Source: Nocardia vermiculata NBRC 100427 (GTDB lineage: Bacteria > Actinomycetota > Actinomycetes > Mycobacteriales > Mycobacteriaceae). Taken from it: a stretch of DNA of 64,000 nucleotides. Location: assembly GCF_001613265.1 (NCBI RefSeq), contig NZ_BDCA01000010.1:1-64000 (forward strand), written 5' to 3'. The notes beneath the pieces are model-generated. The model was not told where the DNA came from. It made no database searches and saw only the letters and a program-made list of their open reading frames with translations. Positions 56,952 to 64,000 of this stretch are shown here, one piece after another. The position numbers and the translations under genes are program-made. Numbering within the stretch: the first letter of the stretch is position 1; each line of letters opens with the position of its first letter.

Positions 56952-57701
56952 CTAGAAGTCGCGGCGGCGCAGCGCCATCCAGCCCACTCCGATGGCCGCC
57001 GCTGCCCAGCAGGCGGTGACCGCGAGACCTGTCCAGGGGCCGAGCACGCCGGTCGGGCCGGATACCAGGGCCTGGCGGCCCGCACGGTCCGGAAGGAACT
57101 CCGCGACGCTCCCACCTCGGGTGACATCGCCGAGCACGAACGAAAGCATCAGGACGAGTGGGATCAGCACGCCCATGGTGGCGGCCGAACTGCGCAGCAG
57201 GGTGGCGACCCCTGCAGCCATCAGCGCCATCAGCGTCAGGTGCACCGCGCAGCCGAGCATGGCGCGCCAGCCGAACGGATCGTCCAGCCCGATCGCGCCG
57301 TCGCCGATGAGTGGCCGGCCGACCAGGAAGCAGATCGCACCGGTGACGAGCCCGATACCGAAAGTCAGTGCACCGATCACGGTCAGATTGGCCGAGTACA
57401 GCAGGCCCCGTCGTGGAACGGCCGCCAGCCATACTCGCATGCCGTTGTCGCGGTAGGGTCCCGCAGCGCAGGCCGCACCGAAGGCGATGGCGATGACCTG
57501 CCCGAAATTGATGCCGAAGAACGACAGCAGCACCGGATCGAAATCCGCTGTGCCCTTCGCTTCGTGCGCGAGCGTGGCGCTGCCGAGCAGTGAGAGTCCG
57601 ACCGTCACCGCGAACAACAGCGCCAGAATGCCGTTCAACGATGGCAGTGATCGAGCCTTGATCCATTCCGAGCGAAGCACCGGGGTGAACGTCATTGTCA
57701 T
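56952..57701 (-). CDS. ABC transporter permease (ABC-2 type)
   Basis: This 249-residue membrane protein has six predicted helices, for example GILALLFAVTVGLSLLG, GALTFGIGLVTGAICFLVG, MGVLIPLVLMLSFVLG and a final TGLAVTACWAAAAIGVGW, and a short cytoplasmic start LRSEWIKARSLPS that is typical of bacitracin-resistance-type permeases. ATG 57699-57701 overlaps the ATPase stop (ATGA), so the two are translationally coupled. With the divergent NarL-type two-component system it forms a compact sense-and-export unit, probably against an envelope-acting compound. The cargo is unknown. Confidence 0.85.
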   Translation of the reverse strand: MTMTFTPVLRSEWIKARSLPSLNGILALLFAVTVGLSLLGSATLAHEAKGTADFDPVLLSFFGINFGQVIAIAFGAACAAGPYRDNGMRVWLAAVPRRGLLYSANLTVIGALTFGIGLVTGAICFLVGRPLIGDGAIGLDDPFGWRAMLGCAVHLTLMALMAAGVATLLRSSAATMGVLIPLVLMLSFVLGDVTRGGSVAEFLPDRAGRQALVSGPTGVLGPWTGLAVTACWAAAAIGVGWMALRRRDF

Positions 57702-58624
57702 GCCTTCTCGAGTGCGGGGGTGGTGGCCGCGTATTCACTGTCGGCCGAGGTCAATTCGAGGTATGCCTGTTCCAGTGATGCCGGCTCGTCGGCGAGTTCG
57801 AGGATCGGGACGCCCGCGCCCGCGAGCAGCGGGCCGATCCGGTCGACGCGCCAGCCATGAATGAACCAGCACCCGGAGTCCTCGATCGCATCGATTCCGG
57901 CACCGGCCAACACCTCGCGTAACCGCGCTTCGTCGGTCGTACGCACCCGGACTCGCGGCTGCACCTGATCGCTGATGAAGGTCTGCAGGGCGGTGTCGGC
58001 AAGCACCCGGCCGCGACCCAGCACAATCAGCTGGTCGGCGAACGCGGCGGTCTCGCCCATCAAGTGACTGGAGACGAGCACGGTACGGCCCTCGCCCGCC
58101 AAGCGGCGCAGCATTTCCCGGATCCAGATGATCCCCTCCGGATCGAGCCCATTGGACGGTTCGTCGAGCATGACCACCGGCGGATCACCCAGTAGCGCGG
58201 CCGCGATGCCGAGGCGCTGGCGCATGCCGAGCGAATAGGTGCGGACTCGACGCCCCGCCACGGCCCCCAGCCCGACCTCCTCGAGGACCGCGGTGACCCG
58301 GCGGGCCGGAATACGGTTGCCGACAGCGAGCGCGAGGAGATGGTCGTGCGCGGTGCGGCCCGAATGCGCGGCTGCGGCATCGAGCAGGGCGCCGACCGTG
58401 CGCAGCGGCCGGTCGATGTCGCGAAACCGGCGACCGCCGATGGTTGCTGTCCCCGAGCTCGGCCGATCCAGGCCGAGGATCAGCCGCATCGTGGTCGACT
58501 TGCCCGCGCCGTTGGGGCCGAGGAATCCGGTGACGCGCCCGGGGCGGACCGAGAAGTCGATCCCGTCGACAGCCCTGGTGCGCCGGTAAACCTTGCTGAG
58601 GTCGCGGACTTCGATACTGGTCAT
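57698..58624 (-). CDS. ABC transporter ATP-binding protein
   Basis: The ATPase partner of the permease has 308 residues from ATG 58622-58624. Walker A GPNGAGKST, signature YSLGMRQRLG, Walker B VVMLDEPSNGLDP and the H-loop VLVSSHLMGE are all intact. The C-terminal 90 residues (VRVRTTDEARLREVLAGAG) form the small regulatory domain seen in bacitracin-export ATPases. TTG and GTG starts up to ten codons upstream are possible, because the ribosome-binding site before the ATG is weak. It is first in a two-gene operon and divergent from the sensor kinase. Confidence 0.88.
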   Translation of the reverse strand: MTSIEVRDLSKVYRRTRAVDGIDFSVRPGRVTGFLGPNGAGKSTTMRLILGLDRPSSGTATIGGRRFRDIDRPLRTVGALLDAAAAHSGRTAHDHLLALAVGNRIPARRVTAVLEEVGLGAVAGRRVRTYSLGMRQRLGIAAALLGDPPVVMLDEPSNGLDPEGIIWIREMLRRLAGEGRTVLVSSHLMGETAAFADQLIVLGRGRVLADTALQTFISDQVQPRVRVRTTDEARLREVLAGAGIDAIEDSGCWFIHGWRVDRIGPLLAGAGVPILELADEPASLEQAYLELTSADSEYAATTPALEKA

Positions 58625-58681
58625 GTTCACACCATCGCCTGGCTGCGATGACAAAACTTCCCCACCGAGCGGATATCACCT

Positions 58682-58695
58682 CCCCCGCGCGGGGG
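58682..58695. promoter_or_regulatory. Palindrome in the ABC / two-component divergent promoter
   Basis: CCCCCGCGCGGGGG is a perfect 14-base palindrome 57 bases from the ABC start and 33 bases from the kinase start. Lying in a 103-base divergent spacer, it is a candidate binding site for the response regulator encoded at 59929-60570. G/C-only sequence makes chance symmetry more likely than usual. Confidence 0.35.
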
Positions 58696-58727
58696 AATCG
58701 CCGGCCACCGAGCGCTGACACGATGGC

Positions 58728-59924
58728 ATGGTGTTCAAAGCCCTGTTGCGGCCACTGGCGCGTTCGGTGACCTATACCCGCGGACTGCATCTGGCACTGC
58801 CGATGACCGCAGTGGCGTTGTGGATGTTCATCGACAGGCACAGTCCCTGGGTGCCGCTCCTGCTGGCCGTACCGATCGGGTTGATCCCAGGAATGCGGCT
58901 GGCCGAGGCGATCCAGGCTCAACTGTTTCTCACCCCACACGAACGCGGTGCCACCGATGCCTCGATCGCCGTGGCGCCCGCCACCGACTGGGCGGATCGC
59001 TGGCGGATCGTACTGTGGCTCGAGATCCGATTGCTGTTGAGCATGGCGTTGTTCGGCGTCGGCATACCAGCGATCCTGATGTGCTCGGATCTTGTGAGAG
59101 CGGCGCTGGGAGCCGAGCCCACCGGGGACACGCTGCTACAGCTCGCCGGTCCGAAGTGGTGGTATGCGCTTGTCGCGCCGCTACCGATTCTGGTGCTGCT
59201 CGCCGTGCTCGTCGGCCTCGGCGAGTTGGTCACCGCCTGCGCGCGGTGGTTGCTCGGCCCCTCGGCCTCGACGCGTCTGCACGCTCTGGAAGAACGCACC
59301 GAACGGCTGCTGGAAAACAACCGTATCGCCCGGGAATTGCACGACTCGATCGGCCACTCGCTCACCGCGATGGTGTTGCAGGCCGGCGCCGCCCGCGCGG
59401 CCGGTGAGCCGGAGTTCACCGGCACCGCGCTCGCTGCGATCGAAGACACGGGCCGCACCGCATTGGAGGATCTGGAGCGCGTGCTCGCAGTGCTGCGTGA
59501 GCCGAGCACGCCTGTGGATCAGCGTCCGATGCTGACCGCGGCATCCCGGCTGTTCGACTCGGCCCGTTCGGCGGGAGCCACCATCGATGCCGACATCACC
59601 GGCCCGATAGAGCGGGTTTCCGGTCCGATTTCGCGCGAAGGTTATCGAATACTGCAGGAAGCACTCACCAATGCTCTGCGTCATGCGGGCCGTGTCGCCG
59701 TGCAGGTTCGGGTGTACGTGGACGCGCAATGGCTCGAGTTGGACGTGTCGAACCCAGTGCCTGCCGCCGAATCCGCGGACGATCGCGCTGTCCCGGCCGA
59801 TCACGGCAGCGGGCTGCGTGGGATTCGGGAACGCGCCGAACTACTGGGCGGCGAGGCTCGCATGGGCCCGGAGGACGGGCGGTGGCGGACATGGGTTCGG
59901 CTACCGACCCACGGCCTAGGGTGA
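58728..59924 (+). CDS. Sensor histidine kinase, NarL/DesK type
   Basis: This 398-residue kinase has four or five N-terminal membrane segments (LHLALPMTAVALWMF, LLLAVPIGLIPGM, LLLSMALFGVGIPAILM, LPILVLLAVLVGLGELV), then the HisKA_3 dimerisation domain with the phospho-acceptor His in ARELHDSIGHSLTAMVLQAG (about residue 206), and a HATPase domain with ILQEALTNALRHAG (N box) and HGSGLRGIRERAELLGG (G boxes). The short extracytoplasmic loops suggest intramembrane sensing. ATG 58728 is used; GTG 58731 is equally possible, and no clear ribosome-binding site precedes either. The response regulator follows after four bases. Confidence 0.9.
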   Translation: MVFKALLRPLARSVTYTRGLHLALPMTAVALWMFIDRHSPWVPLLLAVPIGLIPGMRLAEAIQAQLFLTPHERGATDASIAVAPATDWADRWRIVLWLEIRLLLSMALFGVGIPAILMCSDLVRAALGAEPTGDTLLQLAGPKWWYALVAPLPILVLLAVLVGLGELVTACARWLLGPSASTRLHALEERTERLLENNRIARELHDSIGHSLTAMVLQAGAARAAGEPEFTGTALAAIEDTGRTALEDLERVLAVLREPSTPVDQRPMLTAASRLFDSARSAGATIDADITGPIERVSGPISREGYRILQEALTNALRHAGRVAVQVRVYVDAQWLELDVSNPVPAAESADDRAVPADHGSGLRGIRERAELLGGEARMGPEDGRWRTWVRLPTHGLG

Positions 59925-59928
59925 TTCG

Positions 59929-60570
59929 GTGACCATCTCGGTGCTGCTGGTGGACGACGAACCGTTGACGCGGGCGGGACTGCGGACGATTCTCGATGCG
60001 CAAGAGGGAATTACGGTGGTCGGCGAAGCGGCCGATGGTGTGTCGGTGGTCGGCGAGGTCAAGCGATTGCGCCCGGATGTCATCGCGATGGACGTGCGGA
60101 TGCCGCTGATGGACGGGATCGAAGCCACCCGGACGGTGCTTCGAGCCGTGCCGGACCCGCCGAAGATCCTGATCATCACCACCTTCGAAAACGACGACTA
60201 CGTCTACGAGGCGTTGCGCGCCGGCGCCGATGGGTTCCTGCTCAAACGTGCTCGCCCCACCGAGATCGCGAATGCCGTACGCACCGTCGCACAAGGCGAT
60301 TCGGTGCTCTATCCGGCTGCTGTCCGATCGCTGGCGGCGGGCCGCAGAAACGACAGCGCACGCGCGATTCTGGAGCGCGCCGACCTCACGCAACGGGAAG
60401 TGGCGGTCCTGCGCCTGATGACGAAAGGTCTGTCGAACGCGGAGATCGCGGCCGACCTGTACGTAGGGTCGGAAACGGTGAAGACCCATGTCAGCTCGAT
60501 TTTGGCGAAATTCGGCGCCCGAGACCGCACCCAGGCAGTCATCGTGGCCTACGAATCCGGATTCGTGTAG
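59929..60570 (+). CDS. Response regulator, NarL/LuxR type
   Basis: This 213-residue partner of the kinase starts at GTG 59929. The receiver domain has the acidic pair VDDEP, the phospho-acceptor Asp in DVIAMDVRMP (about residue 54) and the conserved Lys in GFLLKRARP. The C-terminal LuxR helix-turn-helix reads LTQREVAVLRLMTKGLSNAE then IAADLYVGSETVKTHVSSIL. It probably controls the divergent ABC operon in response to the kinase. Confidence 0.93.
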   Translation: MTISVLLVDDEPLTRAGLRTILDAQEGITVVGEAADGVSVVGEVKRLRPDVIAMDVRMPLMDGIEATRTVLRAVPDPPKILIITTFENDDYVYEALRAGADGFLLKRARPTEIANAVRTVAQGDSVLYPAAVRSLAAGRRNDSARAILERADLTQREVAVLRLMTKGLSNAEIAADLYVGSETVKTHVSSILAKFGARDRTQAVIVAYESGFV

Positions 60571-60661
60571 GGGTTCCACTGCACTGGCTCCGACCGTGCC
60601 TGTCGGTTGGGGGATCGACGGGCTGCACGACCAAACGGGAGCTCTGCCCTCGCAGGTCGAC

Positions 60662-61882
60662 TCAGCGCATGACCCCGGTATGTCCGGTGGAGTAGCGGCC
60701 GGGTTGCGGCCACACCGTCAGTCCGTGCGGCCCCGCGCCGACCGGGATTCGGGCGAGCAGTTTCCACTCGACGATGTCGATGGCGTAAACCTCGTTGTTG
60801 TATCGCCCCGAGACCCAGAACACTCGGCCGTCGCCGGAGATGTTTCCCATGTCCGGGCTGCCGCCGCCGGGGATGAACCATGTGCGTACCAGTTTCCGGT
60901 CGGCGAAGTCCCAGACCGACAGGCTGCCTTCGCCGCGGTTGGTGATGATCATCTGCTGGGAATCGCGGGTGACGTACAGGCCGTGGGTGCCCTTGCCGGT
61001 CGGGATGAAGCCGGTCTCGGCGAAGGATTTCGCGTCGATGGTGTAGATCCCGCCGGCGTGCATGTCGGCGACGAAGAAGGTGGAGCCGTCCGGTGACAGC
61101 TTCACATCCTGTGGCATGCCCGAGGGGCCGCCGTGCAGTTGTACCGTCTCGAGCAGCTTGTGGGAGGCGATGTCGATTACCGCCATCCGGCCGCCGAATT
61201 CGCAACTGGCGAGGGCGAATCGGCCGTCGGCGGTGAAATCCATATGGTCCACGCCGGGGCAGTCCGGCACCGGCGTGGAGTCGACCTTCTGCCAGGTGTG
61301 CGGATCGTAGAAGTCCAGCGATTTGTCGGCCTCGGCGACGACGATGCCGTAGCGCCCGTCCGGGGTGAAGTACAGGTTGTAGGGATCGCGCACCGGTAGC
61401 GGATCACCGGCTTTGCCGGTACGCGGGTCGATCGGCAGCAGGCTTCCGCTGCCGATCGGCAGGTCGTTGGTCGCGTACAGCGTTTGCAGATCGTAGGCGG
61501 GCACCACGTGCTGCGGCTCCCGTCCCTGCGAGGGGTAGGTCTCGACAACCTGGAAGGTGGCCGGATCGATGACCGACACCGTGTCCGACTTGCTGTTCGG
61601 CACATACACTCTAGGCAAATGCCCCGCGACCGCCGGGGAGAATTCCCGATCGGCCGCGTAGACGTCGGTGGCCGACAGTGGCGGCGGCATACCCGGCAGT
61701 ACGTTCATCGCCGCCGGCGACGGCTCACCACTGGAGGTTGCACTCCCCTGTTTCCGCTGTGTATCGGCATCATTGTCACCTCCACAGCCGGTAAGCGCGA
61801 GCACGACGACAAGTAGTCCAGTCCGCACCCGACGGCCGTTCACCCTCCGCCAAGTTCGGTAACGACAGCGGCCAGTAACCAT
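60662..61882 (-). CDS. Exported beta-propeller lipoprotein (YVTN-type repeats)
   Basis: This 406-residue protein has a lipoprotein signal: a basic start, hydrophobic GLLVVVLALTG and the lipobox LTGC, giving a lipidated Cys near residue 33. The mature part is a series of about seven blades with YVTN-like repeats: RVYVPNSKSDTVSVIDPATF, YGIVVAEADKSLDFYDPHTW, FALASCEFGGRMAVIDIASH, FFVADMHAGGIYTIDAKSF and MIITNRGEGSLSVWDFADR. It is probably a surface-exposed binding or scaffold protein; no enzyme motif is seen. The start is ATG 61880-61882, with TAGTAT eight bases upstream as a possible leaderless -10. Later GTG starts would shorten the basic region only. Confidence 0.8.
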   Translation of the reverse strand: MVTGRCRYRTWRRVNGRRVRTGLLVVVLALTGCGGDNDADTQRKQGSATSSGEPSPAAMNVLPGMPPPLSATDVYAADREFSPAVAGHLPRVYVPNSKSDTVSVIDPATFQVVETYPSQGREPQHVVPAYDLQTLYATNDLPIGSGSLLPIDPRTGKAGDPLPVRDPYNLYFTPDGRYGIVVAEADKSLDFYDPHTWQKVDSTPVPDCPGVDHMDFTADGRFALASCEFGGRMAVIDIASHKLLETVQLHGGPSGMPQDVKLSPDGSTFFVADMHAGGIYTIDAKSFAETGFIPTGKGTHGLYVTRDSQQMIITNRGEGSLSVWDFADRKLVRTWFIPGGGSPDMGNISGDGRVFWVSGRYNNEVYAIDIVEWKLLARIPVGAGPHGLTVWPQPGRYSTGHTGVMR

Positions 61883-62051
61883 GGCCTTGAATACTAAAGC
61901 TCAACAACGAGATTCAGCAGCAAATTCGCCGCGATGCCGAATCGGCGGCGGTGCCGAACGGGACGAAAAGTGAAAAATTCGTTGTTAACACTCTGGTGCG
62001 CTCCCACGATTCTGATTCGCCAACACAACAGAACAAGCGAGGAGAACCTTC

Positions 62052-62384
62052 GTGAGAATCGCCCGTTTCGCCTTCACTGCCGTCTCGGCGGTCGCCCTGG
62101 CCGGTTTCGGTGCCGGTATCGCCCAGGCCGTTCCGGTCGCCGGAGCCATCGATGACGCTCCCGCCACCGGCACCGGCAGCGCGGAATTGCTGCCCGGTCT
62201 GCTCGAGGCCCTGGCCAGCGGTAGCGCGTCCGCCGGCACACCTGGCGACGCCGCATCCACCGCCGTCGATATCGACGGCGAAACCCCCACCCCCGGCACC
62301 GGCAGCGCCGATCTGCTGCCCACCCTGCTGGAGGGGCTGCTGAGTGGTAGCGCCGGCACCGCCCCGGCGACACCGGCCGCCTGA
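62052..62384 (+). CDS. Small secreted protein with two internal repeats
   Basis: This 110-residue protein has a clear signal peptide (VRIARFAFTAVSAVALAG..., cleavage probably after IAQA near residue 26). The mature part consists of two similar units of about 38 residues: TGTGSAELLPGLLEALASGS and PGTGSADLLPTLLEGLLSGS, each with an acidic-hydrophobic LLP-LLE helix followed by a Ser/Gly/Ala/Thr/Pro-rich linker. The mature protein has no Lys, Arg, Cys or His, so it is very acidic. GTG 62052 follows AGGAGAA, and a strong terminator comes 21 bases after the stop, so it is a single-gene unit. Function unknown. Confidence 0.8.
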   Translation: MRIARFAFTAVSAVALAGFGAGIAQAVPVAGAIDDAPATGTGSAELLPGLLEALASGSASAGTPGDAASTAVDIDGETPTPGTGSADLLPTLLEGLLSGSAGTAPATPAA

Positions 62385-62405
62385 TCATCGGCGTAGCGAA
62401 AAACT

Positions 62406-62441
62406 GTCCCTCTCATCCGGTTTCGACCGGGTGAGAGGGAC
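62406..62441 (+). terminator. Strong hairpin terminator
   Basis: GTCCCTCTCATCCGGT (62406-62421) pairs with ACCGGGTGAGAGGGAC (62426-62441) around a TTCG tetraloop, with one G-T pair. It lies 21 bases after the small secreted protein gene. Confidence 0.85.
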
Positions 62442-62570
62442 GACGGTTCACTCGTTGGTGCGCTGAGCCGCAGGTGATCCCCCCGGGGCCAGGGCTGAAT
62501 GCCTGCTCGTCCAGGTCCACGGCCGGCACCCTGGCGCCCGGCCCCACCGAGCGAGTGAGATCTTGTGTTG

Positions 62571-62906
62571 ATGAGCACTCCGGAGCAGGTACAGCCCGAG
62601 CAGAGCCTGGCGGTGACGGTCGACGATATGCCGGTGGATCAGCTGGAGCCCGGAGTGCAGGTCCGCACGCTGCCCGGTATGCCGGGGATCAGGACCTGGG
62701 TCATCGACCTCGAACCCGGTGCCGAATGGCCGGAACTCGACGTGCACGACGGTTACGGCGAGGCGTACTTCATCGTGCACGGCGAGATCATCGAGGGCTC
62801 GACCACGTACGGACCCGGCACCTACATCGCCTTCGGCCCGGCAACGAGTCACCGGCCTCGCAGCGAAACCGGTGCTCGCGTCTTCGGGTTCAATTACGAT
62901 GCCTGA
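62571..62906 (+). CDS. Small cupin-domain protein
   Basis: This 111-residue single cupin barrel starts at ATG 62571; GTG 62565 and TTG 62568 just before it are alternatives. Motif 1 is represented by ELDVHDGYGEAYFIVHGEI, with His and Glu of a G(x)5HxH(x)3,4E(x)6G-like pattern, and motif 2 by GTYIAFGPATSHRP, with the last His. Some but not all metal ligands are therefore in place. A catalytic role cannot be assigned. The gene is convergent with the DUF1330 gene, nine bases away. Confidence 0.75.
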   Translation: MSTPEQVQPEQSLAVTVDDMPVDQLEPGVQVRTLPGMPGIRTWVIDLEPGAEWPELDVHDGYGEAYFIVHGEIIEGSTTYGPGTYIAFGPATSHRPRSETGARVFGFNYDA

Positions 62907-62915
62907 CAACCGGAT

Positions 62916-63260
62916 TCAGCCGGGGAGTGCGGCACGCATGGCCGCGGCGGTGACGGTCGCGTCGTAATCCTCGGCGACTCCCGCGACCAGCACGATGTCG
63001 CCGTCGATGTGGCGCGAGCGCAACGGTGCGATCTCCCGGTACGCGGGCGAGTCCCACCAGGCTCGCGCCTGCTCGATGTCCGGAAATTCGATCACCACGA
63101 CGGCGCCGTCCCAGCTGCCCTCCTTCACCTCGTGCGGGGTGACATGCACCAGGAAGCGACCGCCGTACGGTGCGAAGGTGCCGGGAATACGTTCGATGTA
63201 TTCGGCGACGTCCGGGTGCGGACTCGAGTTGTGCAGATTTGCGATGGCGTAGGCGGTCAT
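62916..63260 (-). CDS. DUF1330-family protein (dimeric alpha-beta barrel fold)
   Basis: This 114-residue protein belongs to a family of small ferredoxin-like-fold proteins without assigned activity. Typical segments are YIERIPGTFAPYGGRFLVH and the motif WDGAVVVIEFPDIEQARAWW followed by YREIAPLRS. ATG 63258-63260 follows AGGAGCAG. The next gene upstream on the same strand (SnoaL-like) ends 31 bases before it, so the two are probably cotranscribed. Confidence 0.85.
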   Translation of the reverse strand: MTAYAIANLHNSSPHPDVAEYIERIPGTFAPYGGRFLVHVTPHEVKEGSWDGAVVVIEFPDIEQARAWWDSPAYREIAPLRSRHIDGDIVLVAGVAEDYDATVTAAAMRAALPG

Positions 63261-63291
63261 GACTGCTCCTGATTCGTGGTGATCGAGGTGT

Positions 63292-63660
63292 TCAGGCGCC
63301 GGCGGGCACCTTGTCCAGGAAGCCGAGTACCTGGGTGATTCGGCCGTCGTCGCCGATGACCGCGACGTCGAAGCCGACGATCAGCGGTTCGGCGCCTTCG
63401 GGCCCGAGGTTCCAGGTGAACCGCGCGATGTCGTGGTGCGCGTCGACCACACCGCCCAGGCTGAACACCAGCCCGCCGAACTGCTCCTGTACGCCTGCGA
63501 TGGCGGCGTCGAGCTCGGCGTGACCACGCACCGCGACCAGTGGGTCGGTATAGGTCGCGTCGGCGGCGAAAACCTCGGCCAGCACGGCCTTCCGCTGCTC
63601 GGCATCGGTCTCGTTCCAGGCGGCAAGGTAGCGCTGGACCAGCTCGTTGATGTCACTCAT
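63292..63660 (-). CDS. SnoaL/NTF2-like small protein
   Basis: This 122-residue NTF2-like cone-fold protein has LVQRYLAAWNETDAEQRKAV at the start, the strand DATYTDPLVAVRGHAELDAA and the C-terminal GFDVAVIGDDGRITQVLGFL. Members act as small-molecule isomerases, cyclases or binding proteins; the pocket here cannot be assigned. ATG 63658-63660 follows GGAGA (the reverse of tctcc at 63667). Likely in one transcript with the DUF1330 gene. Confidence 0.82.
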   Translation of the reverse strand: MSDINELVQRYLAAWNETDAEQRKAVLAEVFAADATYTDPLVAVRGHAELDAAIAGVQEQFGGLVFSLGGVVDAHHDIARFTWNLGPEGAEPLIVGFDVAVIGDDGRITQVLGFLDKVPAGA

Positions 63661-63747
63661 GACCGTCTCCTCGGTGCTCGTGTGTGCGTGGTGAACACCA
63701 AGTTATGCAGTCGCCGGCGCCGAGGAATCTGTCACGCTTAGGTACTT

Positions 63748-64000
63748 TCAGTGGACGACGTCGTACACGAGTTTCGTCACTCCGTTGGAATAGCTCGCGG
63801 ACTCCCGCAGCCGCAGTGTCTGCTTGTCCCTGTCGGCCCGGCTGAACACGCTCTTCCCCGCTCCCAGCAGCACCGGAAACACCAACAGGTTGTATCGGTC
63901 GATCAGGTTCGCCTCCGACAAGCCGCGAGCCAGCTCGGCGCTGCCGTGGATGTAGATGGCGCCGCCCTCGGTCTGCTTCAGCTGCGCGACCTCGTCCGCC
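63748..64000 (-). CDS. RibD C-terminal/dihydrofolate reductase-like protein (5' part beyond window)
   Basis: On the minus strand an open frame enters from the window edge and ends at a TGA at 63748-63750. Its 83 complete codons include GGAIYIHGSAELARGLSEA, LIDRYNLLVFPVLLGAGKSV and a beta-rich end TLRLRESASYSNG. This is the C-terminal part of the RibD_C/dihydrofolate reductase-like fold, with the GS-x-x-L-A-x-x-L helix and the P-V-x-L-G-x-G-x-x-x-F motif. A whole protein is about 190 residues, so more than half is missing. Confidence 0.85.
   Translation of the reverse strand, partial: ADEVAQLKQTEGGAIYIHGSAELARGLSEANLIDRYNLLVFPVLLGAGKSVFSRADRDKQTLRLRESASYSNGVTKLVYDVVH

Overview
The window reads as high-GC actinobacterial chromosome, most likely Nocardia or a close mycolic-acid-producing relative. 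The signs are strong GC bias at third codon positions, GTG and TTG starts, the S10-L3-L4-L23-L2-S19 ribosomal order, two antigen-85/mycolyltransferase-like exported esterases, a two-headed TetR regulator of the Mce3R type, an Acg-type nitroreductase, FadD-type ligases and very large non-ribosomal peptide synthetases (NRPSs). I see no transposase, integrase, CRISPR array or phage gene.

Layout. 1-3082 (minus) is the start of the S10 ribosomal operon, cut off inside rpsS. 3535-11346 is a mixed block: a hotdog thioesterase-like protein, a secreted lipase, a mycolyltransferase-like esterase, an orphan lycopene cyclase, an enoyl-CoA hydratase, the double TetR regulator and an aldehyde dehydrogenase homologue without its catalytic cysteine. 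11816-14522 encodes a three-gene DrrABC-type ABC exporter with translationally coupled starts. An NRAMP metal transporter and a second mycolyltransferase-like esterase follow. 17125-41514 (minus) holds two giant NRPS genes, about 24 kb in all, preceded on the same strand by a LuxR-type regulator (41721-42698) and an M23 peptidase.

The NRPS line is the most unusual part. NRPS-A (2458 aa) is A1-T1-C2-A2-T2-C3-A*, where A* is an eroded adenylation domain that stops about halfway. NRPS-B (5619 aa) is A3-T3-C4-A4-T4-C5-A5-T5-C6-A6-T6-E*-C7-A7-T7-TE, where E* is an epimerisation domain with its catalytic motifs lost. Module 3 is therefore split between two proteins, and seven intact A domains predict a heptapeptide released by the terminal thioesterase. 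Only A2 gives a specificity I would name, threonine. No MbtH-like gene is visible in the window.

43810-55447 is mostly lipid and redox metabolism: nitronate monooxygenase, a small conserved actinobacterial protein, two acyl-CoA ligases flanking a hotdog thioesterase, a Baeyer-Villiger-type monooxygenase, a membrane M28 peptidase, and a universal stress protein divergent from an Acg-type nitroreductase. 55513-60570 has an aquaporin, tRNA-Arg(CCT), and a two-gene ABC transporter divergent from a NarL-type two-component system. 60662-64000 has a beta-propeller lipoprotein, a small secreted protein built from two repeats, a cupin, DUF1330 and SnoaL-like proteins, and a truncated RibD-C/dihydrofolate-reductase-like gene.

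Starts were chosen from ribosome-binding sites, coupling to the upstream stop codon and family lengths. NRPS domain limits are estimated by eye from core motifs and may be off by tens of residues. Operators and promoters are read from symmetry and hexamer matches only.
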